From the NCBI RefSeq assembly GCF_030272615.1, contig NC_081406.1, positions 473,114,400 through 473,178,399 of the forward strand: a DNA stretch of 64,000 nucleotides, written 5' to 3'. This stretch comes from Cryptomeria japonica (lineage: Eukaryota > Streptophyta > Pinopsida > Cupressales > Cupressaceae). Both the position numbers and the translations under genes were made by a program. Under the pieces are notes generated by a model. That model ran no database searches. It was given only the letters and a program-made list of their open reading frames with translations, and had not been told where the DNA came from. This document shows, piece by piece, positions 34,529-45,353 of this stretch (positions are counted from its first letter, which is position 1; the number at the start of each line of letters is the position of its first letter).

Positions 34529-35655
34529 TGATGAATACTAAGAGGGGGGTGAATTAGTATGCCAAAAATCTTTGTACTTAAACACTTTGCTAGACTAACA
34601 GTAAACCGATAAAATAGTTTACCAGACAAACCAGTTAGCACATATGCAAACCAAATAGAAAATAAAGCATTCACCCACAGAAGCACAAACACCATAACAC
34701 AAGAGATTTTGATGTGGAAACCCAAATGGGAAAAACCATGGTGAGATGGAACTCACAAGTAACTATCTCCAAAATAGGAACCAGACCGGTTAAGGTCATA
34801 CAATGTTCTTTACCAGAATAGATCCTGTTAGGAATCTCAATCTCTTTTAGGAGATAAGTTCAGTTAAAGACTACCTTGCTAGAGGATTTTAGATCCACAT
34901 ATGTAAACCACCTTGTTAGAGGATTTACAAAAGGCTTTTGGGCCTACCCAGTTAGGGCTACAAACTTGTCAAAGATGTGAGTAATCAACAAGTGAGTGAT
35001 CTAGCTAATAGCACAGATTGCTTGGTTAGATCCTTGATAGCTCGTTCCTAATGCATTCCAACATTACTTCAGTCTTCTACACATTCATACTCTCTCTAAC
35101 TCCTCAACCACCTTAAACCCTAGCAACAACATCAACAACCTAAAACCCTAGACATGATGTCCTTATAAAGGAATCTGATTTCATGTCAGTCCAATAGGAT
35201 TACAATACAATTTCCTAGGTTCAATGCATCTAGACATATTCTGTAACATGACACAAAAAGCACCGTTAAAGTGTCGGCACCGTCAAACAATCGGTGGATG
35301 GTAACTCATTACAAAATGTTGGTTGGTAACTCATCACAGAGTATTAGCGGTTCATACAAAATACCAGTTTAAGCTAAATACCGGTTGCCGGTTTGACAAA
35401 ATGAAGATTAGGAAATATGTGTTATGCTACTTTGATCCTTCGTACCACTTGAGATCCTCAAACCGCTTGGGGTCAACATACCGCTTTAGATCAGTAATCA
35501 CTTTCTGCAAAACACCAATAGTGTAAGGACTATAATGCATCATACCAGTTGGAACAAGTACCGGTTGAGCTTTAACTAATACATACAAAAGTGATCTCAA
35601 TGCAAGTGTGTGTCCATCAATGACAATCACAACATAATCATCAAAAATGCCAACA
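34529..35655 (-). repeat. Family B LTR 3 (right, 5' outer)
   Basis: 1,127 bp, TGATGAATAC..ATGCCAACA. It shares with LTR 1 the full ATGCATCTAGA..TAACATGACA segment and the ATCCTC-AACCGCTTGG segment that LTR 2 lacks. TATA palindrome CCTTATAAAGG at 35161-35171. It is followed by the TSD GGGAT and then Tat sequence. Confidence 0.95.
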
Positions 35656-35840
35656 GGGATTTGTAGTGTCGATCGGATAGACAATGGATCTAGTTATTTA
35701 CCTTGGCGCTTGCATGGAGGTTTTCACCAAGGTACTTGTCCATAGCGCCACAAAGTGGTTTTCACTAGTGGACAGATTGTTTTCTTTTTCTGATTTTCTC
35801 TTCTTCTTTTTTTTTTTGACAATTTAGGACTTCCTGAGGA

Positions 35841-37180
35841 CTAGGCATAAAATATTTTGAGGTGCATGATATTCATTGGATCATCCAAAGGATCACCTTC
35901 AGGAGTACCCAACTGATAAGCTCCCCATCCATATTTTGTTGTGATTACATATGGTCCAAGCCAATTAGGCTGAAACTTTCCTTTCTTTTCTCTTTCTTGG
36001 AGGTTTTTCCGATTCTCCATGAGAACAAGATCACCAATTTGGAATTCCCGGGTTCTGACTTTGTTGTGATAACTCATGCGCAGACAGTTCTGATATACCC
36101 AAAGATGGTTCAAGTCCTTGAGGTGCCTTTCATCTAACAATTCTAGCTCTTGTAATCGGGCAATTCTGTATTCTTCCTCTGGTAGGATATTTTGTAGTGA
36201 TACCCTTAGAGAGGGGATCTTGATCTCAAAGGGAAGGATGGTTTCAGAGCCAAAGACTAGGGAATAAGGAGTGGCATCTATGGGGGTGTGGACGGAGGTG
36301 CGATAGGCCCATAGAGCAGGATGGAGTTGGAGGTGCCAATCACGACCAGCTTCATTGGCTGTCTTTTTGAGGATTTTGATTAGTGTTTTATTAGAAGCCT
36401 CAGCTTGGCCATTGCCTTGGGGGTAATATGGGGTGAAAAAGCGATGTTGAATGTTGAATTTTTTGTAGAGTTCTTTGACATCCTGGTTTTTAAATTGTCT
36501 CCCATTATCTGTGATAATGACTTTGGGAATGCCATATCGGCAGATCAAATAGTTTAGGATGAATTTGGATATCTATTTACCAGTGGTAAAAGTGAGAGGG
36601 ATAGCCTCTACCCACTTGGTGAAATACTCAGTGGCGGTGATAATGAATTTATGTCCATTGGAAGATGGAGGGTGGATTTTCCCAATGAAATCGATCCCCC
36701 ACTGTGAGAAGGGCCATGGTGTAATAAATGGCTGCAATTCTTGTGATGGTACATGAATCTTGTCACCATGTTGTTGGCAAGGGATGCATTTCTTCACATA
36801 GTTATATGCATCTACTTCCATTTTAGGCCAATAGTATCCTATTCTCAAAAAAAAATTAGCCAATGTGAGCCCACTTGAGTGTGCCCCACAAATACCCTCA
36901 TGTACTTCATATAATGCCCATTCTGCCTCTTGTTTATCTAAACACCTTATGAGGGAACCATCAAAATGCCTTCTGAATAGAGTGTCTGCAAGGATGGTGT
37001 AACGAGCACATCGGCGAATGAAGGTTTGTTGTTGGGTTTTAGTTAGATGTGGGGGAATGGTATTGTCTTTGAGGAAAGAGAAGGTTTCTTGGTACCAAGG
37101 GGACTCGAAACCAACGGGAAAACACACCATTTCAGACTCTGGTAGGTCATATGCTGGCATCTGAAGGAGGGAGTCAATGG
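35841..37180 (-). pseudogene. Tat integrase
   Basis: Gypsy integrase, C-terminal part of the Tat polyprotein, ending KIFYA-stop at 35841-35843. The zinc-binding HHCC part is EVHEGICGAHSSG..CIPCQQHGD. The catalytic core has WGIDFIG, TDNGRQF and GQAEASNK carrying D, D and E. A C-terminal domain follows with FQIGDLVLMENRKNLQ and a GPYVI block. There is one in-frame TAG at 36573-36575 (TTGK-stop-IS, expected Gln). No chromodomain is visible, as expected for Tat. Confidence 0.92.
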
Positions 37181-38050
37181 TGGCCATTGCATTTGCAGCC
37201 CTATTGTTAGTTCGTGCGATTTGATCAAACTTGATTGCTGTGAAATGTTGTTTAAGATCTTCAACCATGGTACAGTAAGGAAGGATTTTATCATCTTTTG
37301 TCTAATACTCATCATTGACTTGTTTTATGACGAGTTGGGAATCACCATAGACTTGTAACTCTTTTATTTTCTTGTATGATTTGGGGATGCCATCTCCTTG
37401 AGGTGTGACCAATAATACTCTTGCCCTTGATCCATTTTGGGTGCAGGATCCATCAAAGTATAGTTGCCATGTGGAGGATGTGGAAACAGTCATAATGAAC
37501 TCATCTGGTAATTCTATGAGAAGAGGATGGTCACCTGGAAGCAGAGCTTTAGCCAACTGATCTGCAATGACCTGTCCCTTGATTGTCTTTCTGTCCACAT
37601 ATTTGATGTCAAACTCACTTAGGATCATGACCCATTTGGCGGTTCTATTAGTGAGAGCAGCTTTTGACAGGAGATATTTAAGTGGATCAATTTTAGCAAT
37701 TAGCTTTGTTTTGTTGTTTAGCATATAGAGCCAAAGTTTTTGTGTGCTAAACACCAATGCCAAGAAATCTCTTTCAATAGGGGTATAATTGAGTTCATAC
37801 CCTACCAATGTTCAACTAATGTAGAAAATGGCATGTTCCTTTCCTTGGTCATCTGTCTGTGCCAATAATGTCCCCAATGCCACTACAGTAGCACATATAT
37901 ACAAAATAAGGGGTTTTCCAGGAGTAGGAGGCATCAACACTGGAAGTGATGCTAGATATTCTTTTAGTTTCTCAAAGGCCTTTTAGCATAAGCAGTCCCA
38001 TTTTAATTTTGTGTCCTTGCACAGGAGGTGTGCAAATCGATGGCACTTAT
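37181..38050 (-). pseudogene. Tat dual RNase H (gypsy RH and archaeal-type RH)
   Basis: The first RNase H runs from about 37930 to 37540 (GYELNYTPIERDFLALVFS, DPLKYLLSK, RTAKWVMILSEFDI). The second, archaeal-like RNase H follows (WQLYFDGSCTQNGS, ELQVYGDSQLVIKQVN), the mark of the Tat lineage. In the second domain PKSYK is joined directly to KIKELQVYGDS near 37370: the roughly 25-30 residues that normally lie here, including the catalytic Glu of the NNxAEYxAL motif, are missing without a frame change. Stops at 37302, about 37814 and about 37982 replace expected Gln or Arg codons. Confidence 0.88.
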
Positions 38051-39284
38051 CTGCTAGTTGTGAAATAAAGCGTCTAAGAGATTGTAGTTTTCCCTGGAGA
38101 CTGCACAGTTGTATGAGAGTTTTTGGTGGAGGCATTTCCATGATAGCTTTGACTTTTGCCGGATAGACCTCGATGCCTCTGCAGAAAACAATGAATCCTC
38201 ATAATTTTTCCAATGTGACTCCAAACACACACTTTTTGGGATTCAAACGTAGTTTGTATTTTTCTAATCTTTCAAAGATCTGCTTTAGAATGGGAATGTG
38301 TTCTTTCCTTGTCTTAGATTTGCCTAGCAAATCATCCACATAGTCCTCCATAATTTTGTGTAAGAGGTCATGAAAAATTATCGTCATGGCACATTGATAT
38401 GTAGCACCCGCATTTTTGAGGCCAAAAGGCATTACCCGATAACAGAAAGTCCCGCATGGTGTTGTGAATGTAGTTTTATGTTGATCCTCGTCTACAATCC
38501 TGATTTGGTTATATCCTAAAAATTTGTCCATAAGTGACAGCATCTCATGTCCTGCTGTAAGGTCCATAATCATATCTATATTGGGGAGCAAGAAATCATC
38601 TTTAGGAAAAGCTCTATTTAGATCTCAAAAATCTGTGTAGATGTGGATGCCCCCAGCTGGTTTGCCGACAGGTACAATGTTGGAAACCCATTCAGCGTAG
38701 TCTATTGGTTTGATGAATTTTGCATCTAACATATTTTGGAGTTCCACCTTGACTAGGAGTGCAATATGTGGGTGCATTTTACTTAATTTTTGTTTTACAA
38801 GTTTTGCATCTGGGCGAACAGCAAGATTGTGAACCACCAACGCAGGATCCAACCCTGGCATATCGGCATAGGACCATGCAAAATTGATTTTTACCTCAGT
38901 AAGGAAGTTGATGAAATCTTGTTTCTGTTTTTTTGTGAGGGACTTAGCAATGAGAACATTTTGTGGGATGACTTTGGTGCCCATGTTAATGTTGTCTATT
39001 TCTTCTATCAACAAATTTGATCTATCTTGTGGAAGGTAACCAATGGTAGGGAGGTCAAGTCCCTCATCGTCAAGTGCCATTTCCAGGTTTTCACTTTCGG
39101 ATACGCCCTTTGTTTTTATTTTTTGTTCATCTAAAGGTGCCTCAAGGAGGTTTTCACCTAGGGAGTCATGTCTTTTCCTTTTATTATCTTTTTTGTGGCT
39201 AAGGGAATTAACCTGACTACCAAAGTATCCCTTTTCATGTAGTTGAATGTCATCGACTTTGTTACAACTTTCTAGATTTTGCAC
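38051..39284 (-). pseudogene. Tat reverse transcriptase
   Basis: Reverse transcriptase of the Tat polyprotein: YAEWVSNIVPVGKPAGGI, LPNIDMIMDLTAGHEMLS, TTPCGTFCYRVMPFGLKNAG, the catalytic MEDYVDDLLGKS (near 38325-38355) and KYKLRLNPKKCVFGV. The YVDD box is intact. Stops at 38625 (DF-stop-DLNRAFPKDDF, expected Arg) and 38199 (LEKL-stop-GF, expected Arg) fit CGA to TGA changes. No frameshift. Confidence 0.93.
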
Positions 39285-39341
39285 CGTCAGGAGAGTAATG
39301 AGAGCATTATCGTCAGCGCAGATATCTAAAGTGGGTTTGTC

Positions 39342-40649
39342 TCATTGGCCCCAATCAATGAGTTTAGGATGGACAAGATGTAGCTCGTGTGATGTGGGAG
39401 GGATTATGGGGGTGATGGTATTGATGTAAGCGTCAAAGAAGATATCTTTCTTGTATTCATAAGGCATTTCATGGAATTCCTCTTCATCAGTGCTTTCCAT
39501 ATCCAAAGAAGGACTAGAAAGGGCACCGATGATAGTAATATTAGGCACTGGGGTGTACCCTAAGCCTTTGTTGTATTTGTAGGAGATAGGATTTATGGGT
39601 TCTTTTCTTCCTTTCTCCTCTGGTCCCAAGCCGTGTCCTGTGTAACCCATTTTTTCAACTATGGCAGATGCTTTTGGGTACATTTTTTTGGATACTTTTG
39701 TTGGATCATCATCCTCTTCCTGGTACAACCAAGAAGAGACATTTGCTTCAAGGCTCTCCTCATTAAGTGGGCCCCATTGCTGGAAGGTGGTATTTTGGCA
39801 TTGCATGACTGGTTTCGGGTCCTTTTTGAGCTCTTTTGGTTTGCCAAATGACTTAGGAGAGAGAGGGATGTTTCCTATTAATAAGATGTCCTCCAATTTG
39901 TATTCTCCAGAGCCATTGTCCAAGATCTTGATTTGATTATCTGGTTTGGATGAAGTGGAGGCAACATTTGATGCATTAGATGGAGGTGTTGGCGAGGGTC
40001 TATTTAGTGGACAATGATACGGATGCTTCCCCTCTAATAGTTTGCAATATTGAAAAGGTTGGGGATCACCTTTGATAGTGATCTCTCTTCTATTATAGGG
40101 AAATTTGATGCATTGGTGATAGGTGGAGGGTACGGCTTGCAAGGAATGAATCCATGGCTGCCCGAGGAGAATGTTGTAGGGGAGATCAAGATCTAGTACT
40201 TGGCAAGGGGTTTCAATTGTAATGGGGCCCACTTGAAGAGGTAAGGTGATCATGCCCTTTGAAACTCTTTCTGCATCATCATATGCCTTTATTGTGATCC
40301 TTCTTGATGTGTCTACCAAATCCTCAGAAAGTCTCAATTGTTTTATTAATTTGTATGTACACAGATTAAGCCTGGATCCACCATCTATCAAGATACGTTT
40401 GACCTTATGCTTGTGGATAAGAGCTTTGATGTGCAAAGATTTGTTATGGTCTTCATCTACGGGAGCATCTTTGGAGGTAAATACAAGGTGTTGCTGGGCA
40501 GCAAGGTTTCCAATGAGGGCTTGGAATTGGGTGGCGTTAATGTTATTAGGAACATGTGATTCAAGAAGGGCTTGTTCCAAAATTTCTTTATGGACCGGGG
40601 AAGTCTTAAGAAGTTCCAAAATGGAGATTTATGGGGGAGTCTTCCCAAG
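39342..40649 (-). pseudogene. Tat aspartic protease and G-patch-like domain
   Basis: Retropepsin with the active site RILIDGGSRLNLCT near 40360-40400 and the flap and C-terminal strands (GPITIETPCQVLDLDLPYNILLGQPW). About 200 residues further on, a G-patch-like motif lies at 39570-39660: ASAIVEKMGYTGHGLGPEEKG..GLGY. G-patches bind nucleic acid or helicases and also follow the protease in some retroviruses; here the role is unknown. The same frame runs into RT; a TGA lies at 39342-39344. Confidence 0.85.
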
Positions 40650-42947
40650 CTAGTCAAGGAGGTCATATCGACAGGTGGAAGACATGGGCGGGGGGTTTGG
40701 TGGGGGAGGGACTCCTTGGATGGTGATTTTACCTCGGTGTGTAGTTACATTGCAGTCATTCTGGAAATGGGAGGTGGAAGGCGTGGCGCCCTGAATGACT
40801 ATCCTAGCAGGATTTGGTCTATTTTTGGAACAAGGAGGATTAACTCCTTGGATGGTTATGACATTGACATGATTGTCTGCAGGTTCAATGCAACCTACTA
40901 AAAAATCAAAGTTGGTTATGTGATTAGTGTAGTCATAACCCATTGCGTTAGATGATGAGCCTTTTCCTTTATCATGCTTTGGGAAGGGTTCCTGGTACAT
41001 TTTGAGTTTGTCATTGTTATTACCAGGTTTTGCATTTGCTACTTCAATCTCACCCCTATCAATGAGATCTTGTATGTAGATTTTCAATTTCATACACTTT
41101 CGTGTATCATGCCCCTTGATATGATGGTATTCACAATACTCATTTTCGTTATACCATCTTGGTTTAGGTTGATTGGGGTCAAACGAGCGAGTGATTGGAA
41201 AAACCACTGCACCCGCTTGGACAAGTTTTTGAAACACCATTTCAATAGGCTCAGCCAGAGGAGTGAAGTCTCTTGGAGTCTTGTTATTCGGTCAGGGTGG
41301 TCATCCCTGGATTGAGACATTGTTGTGAGGTTTTTGGGATTGATTTTGATTATTTTGATTATTTAATTGATCACTATTGGTGGTGGATTTTGGGGGAGCA
41401 GCCATGGTTTGGACCCACTTTGCATCAGTTACACCATCATTGACCATGTTTTTGTTTTTAGACCAGAATTTTGGCTTGTCGTTATGATAAGAGGAAGAAC
41501 TTTGTGTTGAATTCTGGTAATGTTTCAAGGTTCCTTCCTCCAACAAGACACGCTCGAGGGTGAGGCCCTTATCGGTCAATTTTTGGAAGGATTTGATAAA
41601 TTGGGAAATTAAGGGTCTTGAAAGTTCAGGCACCAAGTTCTTTTGAAATATCTCAATTTGATGTTGTTCTGGCATGTCCCACTGGAATTTCTTGATAAGA
41701 TGTCACCATCTTTGTAGGAAATTGGTGAAGGTTTCTCCGAGCCTTTGTTTTGTATTGCATAGGTCCATCATAGAAACATCATTAACCATGTTGTAAGCAT
41801 AGTGGGCCACAAATTTTTCTGCCAAGTCTGGAAAGGAGACAATGGAACCTCATCATAGAGATGAGAACCATGCCAGGGCGTCTCCCATGAGACTCTTGGG
41901 AAAGAGTCTGCAAAGATAAAGGTCACTATAAGAGACTTCTTGGCATAAGCTGTGGAATTCTCAGACATGGTCACGGGGGTCTCCTTTGCCTTCATACTTG
42001 GTGAATTTGGGGGTCTCAAATCTCGAGGGGTAGGGTGCAACTGATATAGATGGGTCGTAAGGACAAGGGAAAAACTCTTCGAATGAGTAAGTTTTCCTTT
42101 TATTAGTCCTTTCTTTCATGTCCTTGATGATATTTTTCATGTCTTGAATTTCCTTGATGAGGTCTTGTTGTGGACTTTGATAACGATGAATTGTATTTTC
42201 CCCAAGAATTGGATGAGCCAAAGAAGGTGCACCACCACCAATATATTGATATGATGAGGAGGCGAGAACATGGGATGTGAGGACCGATGTCATAGGGATT
42301 TGTGTGATAATTGGTTGCAGTCCGCAAACTGTTGTGATGGGATTGAGTATAGCTCAGATAAAACTTGCGATGTTGTTGGCAGGAAGGGAAGTTTGTGGAA
42401 TAGAAATATGTGGTTGAATGGAAGGAGGTGGTATAGAAGTGTGTTGGAGAATAGATGAGATCAGATGTGATAGTGGTATAGATGGTAAGGAGGAAGAAGG
42501 TGGGATGGAGACTATGGTGGGAGGTGCCACAGGTGGCGTTGATTGAGCTTGGATGATTGATGGGGTTGCAATTGATTGAATTTGAATAATAGGTGCAGCA
42601 CTTTGTGTGGGAGCGAGGTCTCCTTGTGGTTGTTGGGCAAGAGCGGATCTATTAAATTTAGGTGGAAGTTGAGCTCCATTTTCAAGGAGAGTTTTTAGAA
42701 GTGCAATAAGATTGTGTTGAATAAAATTTTCCATCATCTCTTGGTTATAAGAATCCTCTAGGAAAGTTTGCACTTCCGGAGAGAGTTCATCTTGGCTAAC
42801 CATGTTAGAATCTTGGCTTTGATCTTGATTGCTAGATTGCCCACTTTGTGTAGGATCTTGTGTGGGATCTTCATATAGGACACTAATGTTTGGCATGCTA
42901 TATTGTTGTTTAGCCATCTTTCTCTTTTGGGATCGAGTTGTGACCAT
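40650..42947 (-). pseudogene. Tat gag
   Basis: Starts MVTTRSQKRKMAKQ at 42947, the usual opening of plant gypsy gag. A Gln/Ser/Pro-rich N-terminus is followed by the retrotransposon gag fold (PKFTKYEGKGDPRDHV.., ALAWF, LAEKFV, LGETFTNFLQRW, FQKNLVP), then a zinc-knuckle-like CEYHHIKGHDTRKC near 41100-41140. It stays in frame with protease, so gag-pol is a single 7.1-kb frame. About eight in-frame stops are seen (for example 41301, about 41685, 41950), nearly all where CGA, CAG or CAA is expected. Confidence 0.9.
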
Positions 42948-45330
42948 ACATGAATAACCTTAGAAAAGTTTGGAGGAGGAAATTTGTGATGATGAACTTA
43001 GCAAGATATTTGTGGAATTTTGGATTTTGTCTTTTATGACAAGGGATTTTGTTGATTGGTGGGGTTCTTGGATTAGAGCTCAGATTCAATTAGGATTTGA
43101 CACCTTAGTCCTTGGATGAGGATTTTAGGTGGTGGATGCAACCACAAGCAAGGTAATGACCAAGTTGGGTAGAATTTAGACCTTGGATTGATGACTAAAA
43201 AACCTTTCTTATACCAAGGGTTGACTAATGACCCTAAGTAAAGTAAAGACATGAGTTAAGAGTCTTGATCGACTCAAAAATGATTAGGCAAAAGGTACTT
43301 GGAGAGGATTCTCCTTCAAGTATGAGAGCCAATTGATTAATGATGAGGTCTAAATGAAATTTCACAAGGCATGTAACTTTAACATGAGATTAAATTGGAT
43401 TAGAGGATGATTGGATTTGGATTTTGATAATTGATTTGATAGTGGAGGGAGATTGATTTGATGTTCTAAGTCCTTGGGAAATTCAAGGATGATTGATTGA
43501 GGAGATGTGATAGTGATAACTTAGAAGAAACTTGATGACTAAGTTGTTCTTGGCATGAACATGACTCAATAGAGGATTGAATCGAATGGCAAAGTTGTAT
43601 GAAGGGATATGACCACCCTAATTTTGGCGATAATTGGTGTTTTAAAGGACGAGTCTAAACCTTGATGGAGAGCATGGACTCTTAGTTTCTTACTTAGGCT
43701 TATGAGACATGGGACGGATGGAGTTTTGACTCAATTTTGGACTTTGTGTGGGTAATAACCTGGATAATTGTTTGTGTCTAGACAAATGTTTTGCAAAGTG
43801 TTTGGGGATAATGACATGTTTTTAGTCTTCTCTTGGAAAGTATGTATCAAACAAAGAAAACACAATGATTAAATGCATGTTGATTCAAAAACACTCATGC
43901 TCATATACAACACTCTTAAGGTTGGCAAGGACAATAGTCATTGGATCCCAATCGATTTCCCAGCTACGCTTACCCGGAGCAAACACTTAGATGCTTGACC
44001 CCACTGGCTCCCCTCCATGGCACTCACTTCTCGGGGAAGCCAGGCATCAATTCCCATGAAAACTCCTCATGGTGAACTTCGTGTCTCTACTAAGGGCCAT
44101 AAAAATATGGGTGGCTTCGAAGGTCCGACCTCCTGCACCAATGACTAGAAGGTTTTTGGCCACTATGAACAAGGTGTTTAGTAAGTCTTCCCATGAGGAG
44201 CCAGCCTTTGAAGTTGCGCAAGCGCAATTAAGGCCTATAGCCCAACAAAGCACCAAGAACTTAGTAGTCACGCAAGCGTGACTGAGATCTCTAGGATCCT
44301 ACTAAGCACCCAATGTGAGAGTGAACTCTCATATAGCCCCAACCATTGACCCTTTCGTAGTTAATGGCCTATTTATTATAGTGAGTTGGGAACCCCAGGT
44401 CCGGGTGTACTCACTTGGGTCATTCCCCTCTTACCTTCTCAAAGAGAAAGTTGGGAGGGCAGGCCTGCTAAGGGTAAATATGCAATCAAACAAGAAAAGG
44501 TTGGAGGGTCTGGATTTTTGATCATCTAGTTAGACGAGAGCATACTCTCCTACCTTTATGCTTTTCTTAAAGACGCATAAGACAATGATTCATTCCATTT
44601 TAATTAATATCTAGGTGCCTAACTTAAATAAATGCACAATATTTGGTTGAATCGGCTAGGCAACCTGCAAAACAGCGGGATTAGTAGTTTTTTTCTGATT
44701 TTCTGAGTCTTGGACGGTCGGATTAAGCTGCAAAACTAAAAAGATAGAAATTAGTCCTAACTATATTGCACATACAGTGCATGTGCTGAAGTGCAGTCAC
44801 TCGCGCCAAAATGCCTGCGTACGTGCTGAACCAAATAAAACCAGTAATCAAATTGATAGATCACACAAAATAGGAAGGGATTTTATACATGTTTGTCACG
44901 CTGGTCAGAAACGCTCGCGCTGAAACTAAAAAATAGAGATCGGTAGGATTTAGCGGGTAAAATCTCAAAATTCAATTCCAAATAACAGAGCGGGAATTTT
45001 GGAAAAAATAGTCGCGTTGGTTTGAATCGGACGCGCTAAAACACTTGCGCTCGCGCCATAACGCCTGCGCATGCGACAAAGAAACAGACAGAGAGTAAAT
45101 TTTTTAAATTTTTAGAAGCGGAAAAAAAAAATTAATAAATTTAAATGTTAGGATGCGGTCATGCCGATGCGTGTGCGCTCGAGCTGATGCGCTTGTGCTC
45201 ACACCAAAACAAGTTATCTGTCGTGCTAAACTCAGGGCGCTCGAGCTAAGTTGCAGTCTCTCGCGTTGTTCTGGAACCTATGTCTCATGACTCACAAAAA
45301 CTAACAAAAAATATTAGTTTTTAGGGACGT
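42948..45330 (-). other. Tat 5' leader
   Basis: 2.4 kb between PBS and gag with no credible coding frame. The parts nearer gag (43000-43900) are A/T-rich; 43940-44520 is more balanced and contains short direct repeats (CGCAAGCGCAATTAAGG, CACGCAAGCGTGACTGAG); 44700-45300 contains the CpG-rich repeats listed separately. Long leaders of this kind are common in Tat elements and may be spliced. Confidence 0.55.
44780..45250. repeat. CpG-rich repeat region in the Tat leader
   Basis: Repeated GCGCTCGCGCC, ACGCCTGCGCATGCG and GATGCGTGTGCGCTCGAGCT words, in part on a 20-bp period (45173-45192 and 45193-45212). The same type of sequence, read on the opposite strand, makes up the minisatellite in the antisense gene's intron (17751-18100), so the two arrays are inverted relative to each other across the element. 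Confidence 0.6.
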
Positions 45331-45353
45331 GGGTCCCACCGAGCGTGCCAGAA
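45331..45353 (-). other. Primer binding site of the Tat element
   Basis: Directly after the 5' LTR the coding strand reads TTCTGGCACGCTCGGTGGGA. TGGCACGC plus GGTGGGACC is the position and style of a gypsy PBS; I do not assign the tRNA. Confidence 0.65.

Larger units (their letters stand above)
21654..35655 (-). mobile_element. Three-LTR tandem retrotransposon composite (family B)
   Basis: LTR (21654-22781), internal B1 (22782-28125), LTR (28126-29228), internal B2 (29229-34528), LTR (34529-35655), all in the same orientation. The whole is flanked by a perfect TSD, GGGAT at 21649-21653 and 35656-35660. Every LTR-internal junction is exact: each internal region begins with a PBS (minus strand ATTGGTATCAGAGCC) and ends with a PPT (AAAGGGGGAGAT). 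No target duplication separates the two units, so this is not one element inserted into another. Each internal region has a gag-like ORF1 and a long ORF2 but no protease, RT or integrase, so the family is non-autonomous. Confidence 0.93.

Noticed and set aside
44047-44281. Overlapping ORFs on both strands in the Tat leader
   Set aside because: No recognisable domain; leaders of this kind often contain chance frames and both strands cannot be distinguished.
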